This document shows, one piece after another, positions 37,513-46,273 of a stretch of 64,000 nt of DNA (position 1 is the first letter of the stretch; each line of letters begins with the position of its first letter). The stretch is taken from the NCBI RefSeq assembly GCF_034932065.1, contig NZ_JAYGHP010000012.1, positions 62,001 to 126,000 on the forward strand. Reading direction: 5' to 3'. A program made the position numbers and the translations under genes. The notes under the pieces were generated by a model, which saw nothing but the letters and a program-made list of their open reading frames with translations, was not told the origin of the DNA and did no database searches. This stretch comes from Crocosphaera sp. UHCC 0190. GTDB lineage: Bacteria > Cyanobacteriota > Cyanobacteriia > Cyanobacteriales > Microcystaceae.

Positions 37513-38214
37513 ATGCGAATTTTATTAGTAGAAGATGAAGAAGACTTAGGACTAGCCATAAAACAGGTTTTAGTCAGTGAAAAATATATTGTTGATTGGG
37601 TTGTAGATGGTGTAGAAGCTTGGCACTATCTAGAAAATGAATGGACAGACTACACTGTAGCCATTATTGATTGGCTGTTACCCAAGCTTTCAGGATTAGA
37701 ATTATGTCAACGAATGAGATCCCATCAAAACCCCTTACCTGTGCTGATGTTAACCGCTTTAGGACAACCAGAAAACCGCATCACAGGATTAGATGCAGGG
37801 GCCGATGATTACTTGGTTAAACCCTTTGTTATGGAGGAGTTACTGGCACGATTGCGGGCATTACAAAGGCGATCACCCCAATTTCAGCCCCACACCCTAA
37901 CCATCGGTCAATTTACCCTAGATGACGCTAATAACGTCCTCTGTGTCAACGTTACCCAACCCCCTCAAACCATTCCCTTAACGGTCAAAGAATTCCAAAT
38001 TTTTGCTTACTTGATGAAATATCCCGATCGCATTATTTCAGGGAGTAAAATTCGTAATCAACTCTGGGATCTTGATGCAGAACCCATGAGTAACGTCGTT
38101 GCAGCACAAATGCGCTTAATACGGCGTAAATTAGCAAATTATAACTGTATTTGTCCCATTGAAACTATCCGAGGTCAAGGTTATCGCTTTAACTCAAATC
38201 TTGCCCTTGCTTGA
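37513..38214 (+). CDS. OmpR/PhoB-type response regulator, probably metal-responsive
   Basis: The 233-aa regulator has a receiver domain (acidic pair in EDEEDLG, phosphoacceptor Asp in AIIDWLLPKLSG, Lys in LVKPF) and a C-terminal winged helix ending ETIRGQGYRFNS. It is like the NrsR/RppA group of cyanobacteria that pairs with metal or redox sensors. It is followed by its histidine kinase (28-bp gap) and is divergent from the metal pump, so control of the pump is a reasonable inference. Confidence 0.92.
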   Translation: MRILLVEDEEDLGLAIKQVLVSEKYIVDWVVDGVEAWHYLENEWTDYTVAIIDWLLPKLSGLELCQRMRSHQNPLPVLMLTALGQPENRITGLDAGADDYLVKPFVMEELLARLRALQRRSPQFQPHTLTIGQFTLDDANNVLCVNVTQPPQTIPLTVKEFQIFAYLMKYPDRIISGSKIRNQLWDLDAEPMSNVVAAQMRLIRRKLANYNCICPIETIRGQGYRFNSNLALA

Positions 38215-38242
38215 ACCTAATACAAAAGTTGCTCTTGAATGA

Positions 38243-39625
38243 ATGAAAACCTCCCAATTATTTCGTCATAGTCGTCTGCGGTTAGCCTTTTGGTACACCT
38301 TGGTAATGGGGGTTATTTTAAGTTTATCGGGGTTGGGAATTTATCGTTCTTTAGTTCAGTCTAATTGGAAAGCAATGGAGAGGGAAATAGAATCAATTGC
38401 TGGGACACTTCACGATAGTTTAGAACCCATGTTACCTCCTTCAGAAAATCCGACAACGGTATTAAAGCGTATTTTGCCAGAATTGTGTTTAGTGGAACAA
38501 CCTTGCAATGCTAATCCTAGCTTAATCGAAAGACATACTACAGGAATTAGCGATCGCAATACTTACTATATTCGTCTTTTTAATCATCAAGGCAAACTAT
38601 TAGCTTTTTCTCCAAACCAACCAGCTAATCTGTCTCAAGCCTTAAATTCTAACCCCTGGCAAACCCTTACAAGTCAGGGTATTCGTTATCATCAATTTAC
38701 GACTATTCTACACAGTGCCGATACTCATGAAGATGGTCATCAGAAGCGTCTTAATCCATCTTGGGGTTATTTACAACTAGGACGTACCTTAAAACCCTTT
38801 GATGCTGAAGTTAAGCGGATACAAGTTATTTTAATTATCGGGTTTCCCCTGGTTTTAGGGTTAGTTATCATCTCAAGTTGGTGGCTTTCAGGATTAGCTA
38901 TGCAGCCTATTTATCAATCCTATCAGCAACAACAACAGTTTACAGCCAATGCTGCCCATGAATTGAGATCGCCTCTGGCTAGTCTTTTAGCAACAATAGA
39001 AACCGTTTTAAGGATACCACCCTCACAACCCCAAGATTTAACCAAGATGCTGCATACGTTAGAACGACAGGGACGACGCTTGAGCAATTTAGTGACCGAT
39101 TTACTATTCTTAACCAGTCTCGAAGCACAATCATCATCTAAACCGTTTCAATCTTGTTGTTTAAATGACTTAGTAAGTGATTTGATCGAAGAATTTTCAG
39201 AACTTGCTACCATTGCTGATATTGACCTAATTGAGCAAATTCCTGATGAGCAAATTGATGTCTTAGGAGACGAGTCTCAACTATACCGTTTAGTTTCAAA
39301 TTTAATAGGGAATGCTATTCAATATACCCCCACTGGGGGTCAGGTAGTGGTTAGCCTCATGGTAAAAGAACGCACTGCATTGATTAAGATTAAAGATACA
39401 GGTATTGGTATCTCTATCGAAGAACAGAATCGAATTTTTGAGCGATTTTACCGTGTTGATAGTGACCGCGCTCGAAAAACAGGAGGAACTGGCCTTGGTT
39501 TGTCCATTGCTCAGGCGATCGCCCATCATCATCAAGGTCATCTTACCGTTAAAAGTCAACTGAGGACAGGCAGTTTATTCACGATTCATCTACCGTGTTT
39601 AACCCGAACTCAGGTTTGCTCTTAA
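38243..39625 (+). CDS. Sensor histidine kinase of the metal-responsive pair
   Basis: This 460-aa inner-membrane kinase has two helices (about 12-32 and 193-216) flanking a periplasmic loop of about 160 residues with two cysteines (CLVEQPC) and a His-containing stretch (HSADTHEDGH) that could bind metal. Cytoplasmic parts are the H-box (ANAAHELRSPLASLLATIE), N-box (LIGNAIQYTPTGG), DTGIGIS and GGTGLGLSIAQ. It resembles NrsS/RppB. Its end overlaps the convergent hydrolase gene by 4 nt. Confidence 0.9.
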   Translation: MKTSQLFRHSRLRLAFWYTLVMGVILSLSGLGIYRSLVQSNWKAMEREIESIAGTLHDSLEPMLPPSENPTTVLKRILPELCLVEQPCNANPSLIERHTTGISDRNTYYIRLFNHQGKLLAFSPNQPANLSQALNSNPWQTLTSQGIRYHQFTTILHSADTHEDGHQKRLNPSWGYLQLGRTLKPFDAEVKRIQVILIIGFPLVLGLVIISSWWLSGLAMQPIYQSYQQQQQFTANAAHELRSPLASLLATIETVLRIPPSQPQDLTKMLHTLERQGRRLSNLVTDLLFLTSLEAQSSSKPFQSCCLNDLVSDLIEEFSELATIADIDLIEQIPDEQIDVLGDESQLYRLVSNLIGNAIQYTPTGGQVVVSLMVKERTALIKIKDTGIGISIEEQNRIFERFYRVDSDRARKTGGTGLGLSIAQAIAHHHQGHLTVKSQLRTGSLFTIHLPCLTRTQVCS

Positions 39626-41442
39626 CCCCATCGATCAAATTGTCCCGTGTGAGTATGAAGTAATCCCGTAAACAACTCATTGAGTTTTTCCGTACTAGAT
39701 TCAGGTTTCATTAATTGCTGTCGTGCATCCACAAAATAGTGTTGGAAGTTCCCCATGGGTAATGAGGAGAAATCGGGTTTAAACGGGGTTAAAGAGACTT
39801 TTTGATGGCCTAGGGTTAGGACATTGAGCCAAGTATCTAAACTTGAGGGTAATTGAGTCCCAAAGCGGAACTTGAGGTTTTTTTCAGACCAAGACTCAAT
39901 ATAAGTCCCTGTCAAAAACCCTTGATAATCAGCCCCTTGGGGGGTCAACTGTTGAATAAAGGCCAAACTCACCCCTCTAACCACCTGACGTAAGGGTTCC
40001 GCTTTAATTCCCATCACTTCTCTGACTAAGGTATTTTGTCCCATCGCACTACCAGCACTACTAATATCCGTCACACTCATGTGAGTGGCCCCCACCGCTA
40101 CCATGAGATACTTTTCCCCAGACAGTTGTTGAAAGGGTTTTAATTGATGGGGAATAGTGGGGGTAATGCCATCCTCAGAAGAGGATAAAACCAGGGTAGG
40201 AATGTTAATTTCAGATAAGTGATTACCAAATAACTCCCCAATAATAGGATTAAAGACAATAATTTGTTTAATACGATGATCTTTAAATTTTCGTTCACTG
40301 TAGGGCAGTTCCCCGGCCGCACATTGTAACCAATCCGCAGGCGATCGCCCTAGGGGTTCATTTTCCTGGCAAAAACGACGCAACGCTTTCAAATCTAAGG
40401 TTGCCCCCCCTAAAGCTAAGGCCGTATAACCCCCAAAAGAATGACCGATCATGCTCACTTGTTCGGTGTTAAATTTCCCCTGAAACTGGCCTTTTTGTTG
40501 CGTTAAAGTCGTTAATTGAGTCAAAACAAAACTAATATCTTGAGGGCGATCTACAAACTCGGCCGGTGGTAAAATTTGACTAAACTTCAGGCCAGTGGCG
40601 GTTTTAATTAAAGCATTAATATCACTCCCAGGATGTTCGACGGACACCACCGTGATGCCATAGGAAGCTAAATGACGGGCCAAATATCGTAAAAAACGGC
40701 GATCAGCAGCAAACCCGTGGGACATCACCACTAATGGCCCTTGAGTCTGTTTTGCATAATAAATATCAATAGGAATTGGGCGATCGCGGCTACGATCATT
40801 CAAGACTAAGGTTTCCGTCAACACCATTTGTTGTCCTGGGGCTGTGGGGTCAAAACGAGGGACAATGGGGTTTAAATTAGTTGTTTTTAAGGCTTTTTCT
40901 AACTGAGGGGCAATTAATTGACTTTGTAAAAAAGAAGCATTTAATTGAATTCCTAAACTGGCGGCTTTTGAGAGATCAATGGTGACAGTTTCTTGGGGAT
41001 AAACTCGTAATAAATTAACCACGCTCAATTGACTTGTTTGTCTTAAGAGTAATTTTAAAGCCCCTTTTAGTTCCGCTGGGTTACTATTCGGTAAAACAGC
41101 AGTAATTTGATTTAATAATCTTTCTCCATCATCACTTTTAAACAGATCGTTCAAAAACTGTTCAGCAATCAAGGGATCAATGGTAAATTTCCTTTGTAAA
41201 ATGTCTTTAACTTGAGGGGTTAATAAAAAGCTGTATGGTTTCAGTTCAGCAGATAACTCTCCTTTATCAGCAAACTTTTCTAAATCCTCAACCCTAATTT
41301 TATGGCGCAACGGGCCAATTTGTAACATTAATTGCTCTGCGGCCGATGCGGGAGTCATCCAAGATCCCAGAGACAATAATAGAGTAGAAACACCCCCTAG
41401 TAATTTAAACATCAAGGGTAAGGATTTTCTCAAAGATTTCAT
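39622..41442 (-). CDS. Exported alpha/beta hydrolase with DUF1400
   Basis: The 606-aa protein has a signal peptide (LMFKLLGGVSTLLLSLGSW... ending ASAAEQ), a DUF1400 region (about residues 35-190, IGPLRHKIRVEDLEKFA) and an alpha/beta hydrolase domain related to dienelactone hydrolase/PAF acetylhydrolase. The nucleophile is Ser in MIGHSFGGYTALALGG; the oxyanion segment VVMSHGFAADRRF and the acid and His elements (SSEDGITP, GATHMSVTD) are present. The substrate is unknown; a secreted lipase or esterase is likely. ATG 41442 is preferred to TTG 41451. Confidence 0.85.
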   Translation of the reverse strand: MKSLRKSLPLMFKLLGGVSTLLLSLGSWMTPASAAEQLMLQIGPLRHKIRVEDLEKFADKGELSAELKPYSFLLTPQVKDILQRKFTIDPLIAEQFLNDLFKSDDGERLLNQITAVLPNSNPAELKGALKLLLRQTSQLSVVNLLRVYPQETVTIDLSKAASLGIQLNASFLQSQLIAPQLEKALKTTNLNPIVPRFDPTAPGQQMVLTETLVLNDRSRDRPIPIDIYYAKQTQGPLVVMSHGFAADRRFLRYLARHLASYGITVVSVEHPGSDINALIKTATGLKFSQILPPAEFVDRPQDISFVLTQLTTLTQQKGQFQGKFNTEQVSMIGHSFGGYTALALGGATLDLKALRRFCQENEPLGRSPADWLQCAAGELPYSERKFKDHRIKQIIVFNPIIGELFGNHLSEINIPTLVLSSSEDGITPTIPHQLKPFQQLSGEKYLMVAVGATHMSVTDISSAGSAMGQNTLVREVMGIKAEPLRQVVRGVSLAFIQQLTPQGADYQGFLTGTYIESWSEKNLKFRFGTQLPSSLDTWLNVLTLGHQKVSLTPFKPDFSSLPMGNFQHYFVDARQQLMKPESSTEKLNELFTGLLHTHTGQFDRWG

Positions 41443-41769
41443 GAGTGCCAATGATAATAAGCGGTAGCCTTAATTTGCCCACTTTTTGGAGTCTAGTCAA
41501 GTTAACTAGAGTCTGTTTTCCTCTGTTCAGCATTAAGCATAAACTCAGTGGGACTCTTTCCTATAGTATTCCCAATCACAAGCATTAAGCTAGCAGTTGA
41601 TTTTTACATTTTTTTATTAAGTTTACTTGACAAATTGCTTAATTATCTGGATCAGGACTTATTTTATCTGTAGGGGTAATTCATGAATTACCCCTACGAA
41701 CCAAAATTCTCCGTTAAATCTCGGTTAATCAAGAGTAAAATATCAAAAAGAGACTCTGTTACCATAGCG
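41443..41769. other. Divergent promoter region with a palindrome
   Basis: The 327-bp gap between the hydrolase and the binding-protein gene holds no convincing gene. It contains the palindrome at 41670-41697. The frame of the binding protein stays open upstream to an ATG at 41683 inside that palindrome, but those 29 codons are element-derived and not a signal peptide. Confidence 0.5.
41670..41697. repeat. 28-bp perfect palindrome, identical to the one at 13518
   Basis: This copy matches 13518-13545 base for base, including the preceding ATCT. It lies between divergent genes, 73 bp before the binding-protein ATG, unlike the copies that follow stop codons. Confidence 0.85.
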
Positions 41770-43044
41770 ATGAAATTAATCAGCAAATTCTTCGTTGTTT
41801 TTGCCACTTTACTTTGTATCTGTCTCCTCATTCATCCCAAGCTAGTCTATGCACAATCCCAGCAATTAATATATGCAGAACCCCAACCGATTAAGATTGG
41901 AATGTCAGCTGCTTTTACAGGGGCATCCCGTAGCCTAGGAATCGAACTTTATCAAGGTTCAATGGCTTATTTTGACTATATTAATCGTTCTGGGGGCATC
42001 AAGGGCCGTCCCATTGTCATTCAAGCCTATGATGATGGCTATAATCCCCTACCTGCTATCCAAAATACTACCCGTCTAATCGAAAAAGATCAAGTCTTTC
42101 TCTTGTTTAATTATCTGGGAACCCCGACAGTGACAAGAGTTTTACCTTTATTTATCAAGTATCAAAATAAGCCTATTTTTCTCTTTTTTCCTTTTACTGG
42201 GGCCCAATCCCATCGTCAATCTCCCTATAATCAATTTGTTTTTAATTTGAGGCCATCCTATCGAGAAGAAACGGCGGGGTTAGTCAAAAATTTCCTGAAA
42301 ATTGGGCGTAAAAAAATTGCTGTCTTTTATCAAATTGATGCCTATGGGCGCAGTGGTTGGGATGGGGTGAAACGTCAGCTAAAAGCTGAGGGATTTAAGA
42401 TTGTCGGTGAAGCAACTTATCGCAGAGGGACAGAATATCATAGCAGTTTTAAAGCTCAAGTAGATATCTTAAAAAAAGCAGAACCTGACGCAATTATTTC
42501 TATTGGAAGCTATCAAGCTTGTGCTGGTTTTATTCGGGATGCTAGAACTAGCAATTGGGATGTTCCTATCGCCAATCTTTCTTTTGTCGGCAGCGAAAGT
42601 TTACTGGATTTACTCTTAAAAACTTCTCGCAGTACAGGGATAGATTACACCCAAAATCTGATTAATTCCCAAGTGGTTCCCAGTTATGAAAATATTGCTT
42701 TACCAGGAGTTAAAGAATATCGGAATCTCAGGGATGCTTATCAACAAAAACCACCGCCAAATTTAGTCCCTGAACCCTATCAAAATCTCCCTTATAGTTT
42801 TGTGAGTTTTGAGGGATTTTTGAATGCTAAATTATTAGTCAAAATTCTGCAAGATTCACCTAATTTATCTGATCGAAAAAACTTAAAAACAACCCTTGAA
42901 AACATTCATGATTTTGATTTAGGTTTAGATGTTCCTGTGGAATTTAATGCTCAATCTCATCAAGGATTACATAAAATTTATTATATGACTGTTAAAGACA
43001 ATCACTTTGTCCCAATTTTTAGTTGGAAACAGTGGTCAAAATGA
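41770..43044 (+). CDS. Type 1 periplasmic binding protein (amino-acid/urea-type ABC ligand receptor)
   Basis: The 424-aa precursor has a signal peptide (LISKFFVVFATLLCICLLIH ... VYAQ) and a Leu/Ile/Val-binding-type fold: IKIGMSAAFTGASRSLGIEL, a YFDYINRSGGIKGRPI block, then IAVFYQIDAYGRSGWDGVK. Such proteins normally deliver amino acids or urea to ABC permeases, but no permease or ATPase gene is near. The stop overlaps the ATG of a SpoIIE-type phosphatase (ATGA), so the protein probably acts as the ligand sensor for it. ATG 41770 is chosen because it starts the signal peptide. Confidence 0.85.
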   Translation: MKLISKFFVVFATLLCICLLIHPKLVYAQSQQLIYAEPQPIKIGMSAAFTGASRSLGIELYQGSMAYFDYINRSGGIKGRPIVIQAYDDGYNPLPAIQNTTRLIEKDQVFLLFNYLGTPTVTRVLPLFIKYQNKPIFLFFPFTGAQSHRQSPYNQFVFNLRPSYREETAGLVKNFLKIGRKKIAVFYQIDAYGRSGWDGVKRQLKAEGFKIVGEATYRRGTEYHSSFKAQVDILKKAEPDAIISIGSYQACAGFIRDARTSNWDVPIANLSFVGSESLLDLLLKTSRSTGIDYTQNLINSQVVPSYENIALPGVKEYRNLRDAYQQKPPPNLVPEPYQNLPYSFVSFEGFLNAKLLVKILQDSPNLSDRKNLKTTLENIHDFDLGLDVPVEFNAQSHQGLHKIYYMTVKDNHFVPIFSWKQWSK

Positions 43045-45005
43045 CGATGAAAATGTCAAAATTACTAAAAAAAGCCCTGATAGCAGCGGTCATCCTTTTC
43101 GCTATTATTGCCATTTTGACTTCCCTATTTTCAGTGTGGAATCTTAATACCTATTTGGTAGCAGAATATAAGAACAAAGGGATGTCCCTCACTCAATCGA
43201 TTGCTCGTTCTAGCAGTCATCTTTTATTTAATAGTCCCTATGAAACGATTCAAGCATCTATTGATGATTATCTAGAAATTAATGGCATTGCTTATATCTT
43301 TGTTGAAGATGATCAAGGAGAAATTATTTCTCATACTTTTGTGCCGACAATTCCAGAAATTTTTGCTAATCATAATCTTTCAACGGTTAATCTTCTAGCA
43401 GAAGAATTGACAGAAACTCCCTTAATCCAAGATCTAGACATAGCTGGTTTTGGTCGAGTCATTGATATTCAGTCACCGATTTTGGCTGGGGTTAGTGGTC
43501 AAGTTCATGTTGGTTTATATTGGCAGTTAATTGAACATCAAATCCTAATAGCTACCCTTAAACAAGTTGCTATGATTGCCTTACTTTTTATCGGAATTAG
43601 TCTGATTACTTATGTTTTAGTAGGTAGTATTTCTCAGGATTTAAACTTACTAATTGAAGGAGTTAAAAGGGTTGAAAAAGGAGATTATGAATTCAATATA
43701 GCAGTCCGAGATCGCAATGAAATTGGACTATTAGCCTTGGCCTTTAATCGTATGGTAGCAACGGTTAGTGACTATGCTAAAAGTTTAGAAAATTCTCTCA
43801 AACAATTATCTGATATTAAGTATGCTTTGGATCAATCTTCCATTGTCAGTATTGCTGATCTCACTGGAATGATTACTTATGTTAATGATAAATTTTGTGA
43901 AATTTCTGGTTATTCCCAAGAAGAATTAATCTGTAATACCTATAATCTTGTTAATTCTAATTATCATGGAGTTGAATTTTATAATAAACTCTGGGAAACT
44001 ATTACTCTTGGAGATATTTGGCGGGGAGAAATTAAAAATAAAACGAAAACAGGAACCTATTATTGGGTTGATACCACCATTGTTCCTTTTATGGATGAAT
44101 TTGCCCATGTCTTTCAATACTTGGCGATTCAAACTGAAATTACAGACCGTAAAGAATTACAAGAAAAATTAGAAGCTAAGGTCAAGGAACGCACCAAACA
44201 ATTAGCAATTGCTAATGAAGAAATTAGTTTGCTTAATAAACAATTAAAAGCAGAAAATATTCGGATTGGTGCGGAATTAGATGTGGCCCGTCAAATACAG
44301 CAATTAATTCTCCCTAAACCAGAAGAACTAGAAGGAATTCAAGGGTTAGAAATTGCCGGATTTATGGAACCAGCAGAAGAGGTAGGCGGAGATTATTACG
44401 ATGTTCTTTATACTAATGATGTGGTAACAATTGGGATTGGAGATGTAACGGGTCATGGGTTAGAAAGTGGTCTTTTGATGGTGATGACTCAAACAGCAGT
44501 AAGGACTCTCAAAGAATTACAAAAAATCGATAGTGTAACTTTTTTAGCGACCCTTAACCGCGTGATTTATAAAAATATGCAGCGCATGAACTCAGACAAA
44601 AATCTGACCCTTTCTATTCTTAATTATTCCCAAGGAAGCATCAGTTTAAGCGGACAACATGAAGATGTCATTGTGGTACGGGCCTCCGGGGAAATTGAAC
44701 TTGTTGATACAATGGATTTAGGTCTTCCTATTGGGTTAGATCAGGAAATTACTAATTTTATCGATCAGGTTACAATTGAGTTAAATTCTGGGGATGGAGT
44801 GGTTCTCTATACTGATGGAATTACAGAAGCAAGAGATATCAATAAAACTCATTATGGACTAGATAGACTGTGTGATATAATTCATCAAAATTGGCAATTT
44901 TCTGCCCAAGAAATTCAGCAAGCAGTGATTAAAAATGTCCATAGCCATATTGGAGAACAACGGGTGTTTGATGATATTACTTTGTTAGTGATTAAACAAC
45001 AATAA
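43041..45005 (+). CDS. Membrane HAMP-PAS-SpoIIE protein phosphatase
   Basis: The 654-aa protein has two membrane helices (about 10-32 and 176-198) around a periplasmic domain, then HAMP (about 200-250), PAS (about 265-375, YALDQSSIVSIADLTG), a coiled coil and a PP2C-like SpoIIE domain (about 415-650). Metal-binding acids are kept in EEVGGDYYDV, GIGDVTGHGLESG and FDDITLLV, so it should be active. Such enzymes dephosphorylate STAS anti-anti-sigma proteins. The partner STAS gene converges on it one base away. It resembles RsbU/HmpU-type regulators of cyanobacteria. Confidence 0.9.
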   Translation: MTMKMSKLLKKALIAAVILFAIIAILTSLFSVWNLNTYLVAEYKNKGMSLTQSIARSSSHLLFNSPYETIQASIDDYLEINGIAYIFVEDDQGEIISHTFVPTIPEIFANHNLSTVNLLAEELTETPLIQDLDIAGFGRVIDIQSPILAGVSGQVHVGLYWQLIEHQILIATLKQVAMIALLFIGISLITYVLVGSISQDLNLLIEGVKRVEKGDYEFNIAVRDRNEIGLLALAFNRMVATVSDYAKSLENSLKQLSDIKYALDQSSIVSIADLTGMITYVNDKFCEISGYSQEELICNTYNLVNSNYHGVEFYNKLWETITLGDIWRGEIKNKTKTGTYYWVDTTIVPFMDEFAHVFQYLAIQTEITDRKELQEKLEAKVKERTKQLAIANEEISLLNKQLKAENIRIGAELDVARQIQQLILPKPEELEGIQGLEIAGFMEPAEEVGGDYYDVLYTNDVVTIGIGDVTGHGLESGLLMVMTQTAVRTLKELQKIDSVTFLATLNRVIYKNMQRMNSDKNLTLSILNYSQGSISLSGQHEDVIVVRASGEIELVDTMDLGLPIGLDQEITNFIDQVTIELNSGDGVVLYTDGITEARDINKTHYGLDRLCDIIHQNWQFSAQEIQQAVIKNVHSHIGEQRVFDDITLLVIKQQ

Positions 45006-45006
45006 T

Positions 45007-45360
45007 TTAATTGATTTCTAGGGTTAAATTGGGTAACAATTTCTTCAAATTTTTTAAAGATTTTTTTTGCCAGGGCATTTCATCTGAACCTAAAATTACT
45101 AATTGAATCTGGTTATTATTTCTAAAACTTAGCACAAATTTTGATAACATACTGATGCCAGAACTATTTAAAAAAGAGAGTTCTTTAAGATCTAATGTTA
45201 TTTGCTGGGAAGCGTTACTGGCAACATTTTCTAATAACTCAATGATCGGTTGGTATTCTTTCACTCCTTCTAGACTTAAGTCACCTTCAAACTTAATAAT
45301 TGTTGTCTCATAATCACAGAAAATTCTGTAATCTTCACCTTTGATTTCTTGTTCTGTCAT
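45007..45360 (-). CDS. STAS domain anti-anti-sigma factor-like protein
   Basis: The 117-aa protein is one STAS domain (FCDYETTIIKFEGDLSLEGV, ITLDLKELSFLNSSGISMLS). The Ser in NSSGI is at the usual phosphorylation position of SpoIIAA-type proteins. In partner switching, the unphosphorylated form binds the HATPase partner. It follows the HATPase gene by 52 bp on the same strand and is opposite the phosphatase gene, so all three likely form one circuit (compare HmpV of Nostoc). Confidence 0.88.
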   Translation of the reverse strand: MTEQEIKGEDYRIFCDYETTIIKFEGDLSLEGVKEYQPIIELLENVASNASQQITLDLKELSFLNSSGISMLSKFVLSFRNNNQIQLVILGSDEMPWQKKSLKNLKKLLPNLTLEIN

Positions 45361-45412
45361 TGTCTTTCTTCTCCTTTTTTTACATGATGGTTACTGAGGA
45401 ATAGAGAGCAAG

Positions 45413-46015
45413 CTAAATTTTGATGGTTGCCATAATTGTGACAAAAATACCATTATAATCATGTGGTTGTCTCTCAAATTTCCAACCTAGTTTAGCAGAA
45501 TAATCATTAATCATGGTCAGAAAACCGAGTCCCGATGTATCAGAATCTTGATTTTCAAGACTTTTTTCAATCCTAGTAAGATATAACTCATCTGGATCGG
45601 ATTCTAGGACTTCATTAATTAAATTTTTCAGAGGTTTTATGTCTGATTCACTGACTCGATTAATCGTCATAATAACCACTGTCAATTCTTCAGTTGTTTG
45701 AGGAGAATCTAGAAAATAAATGCCAAATTTTACTTTATCTTGGGTATGAGCATCATTGTAACGCATGGCATTTTCTATTAACTCATTAGCCACATAACTA
45801 ACAATCGCTTTACTTTCTTTAATCCGTTGTTTGTCCTGATTATTGTCTTCATCAACCGGAATAAAAGATGAACAATAATCTGCGACAAAATAGGCTGATA
45901 AGCGATTATTTCTCCAGCGTTTTTTAAGAGCAATTGAACTCGGAGAAAAAATTAATTCTAAGGAACCCTGATGTAAGGAAAGCTGCTCGGTAAAGTCTCC
46001 AAAAACTTCAATCAT
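45413..46015 (-). CDS. HATPase-like partner-switching protein (anti-sigma kinase type)
   Basis: The 200-aa protein has a GHKL-like N-box (SYVANELIENAMRYND) and a G2-like SGLGFLTMINDY near its C-terminus. The usual DxGxG box between them is not recognisable, as in the DUF6272/slr1861-like group known from cyanobacterial partner-switching loci (HmpW in Nostoc). It may phosphorylate the neighbouring STAS protein, or only bind it if ATPase activity is lost. ATG 46015 (MIEVFGDFTEQLSLHQ) is preferred to TTG 46033. Confidence 0.75.
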   Translation of the reverse strand: MIEVFGDFTEQLSLHQGSLELIFSPSSIALKKRWRNNRLSAYFVADYCSSFIPVDEDNNQDKQRIKESKAIVSYVANELIENAMRYNDAHTQDKVKFGIYFLDSPQTTEELTVVIMTINRVSESDIKPLKNLINEVLESDPDELYLTRIEKSLENQDSDTSGLGFLTMINDYSAKLGWKFERQPHDYNGIFVTIMATIKI

Positions 46016-46273
46016 GATTTTTGTTAATGACAATAACTAACCAGAAAATAAAAGACATAAATGCTTATTTAGTTTAACATTAATCCCCTAGGACAGATTA
46101 ATTATGTAAGATTTCCTGTCTATTATTGATTATGCCCATTGTTTGGCAAAGATTTAGCATCTCTAAAAAACTTCTTCAGGATCAAGGGTTTCACAAAAAT
46201 GCCTCGAAACCGTTTATCCTGGAAAAAAGGGAAGTTCATCTAACTTTACAAAACCCAATTTTCAACCATCGCT

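Noticed and set aside
41683..41769. Upstream extension of the binding-protein gene to ATG 41683
   Set aside because: The extra 29 codons begin inside a palindromic repeat and would place a basic stretch before the signal peptide; ATG 41770 starts a normal signal peptide.
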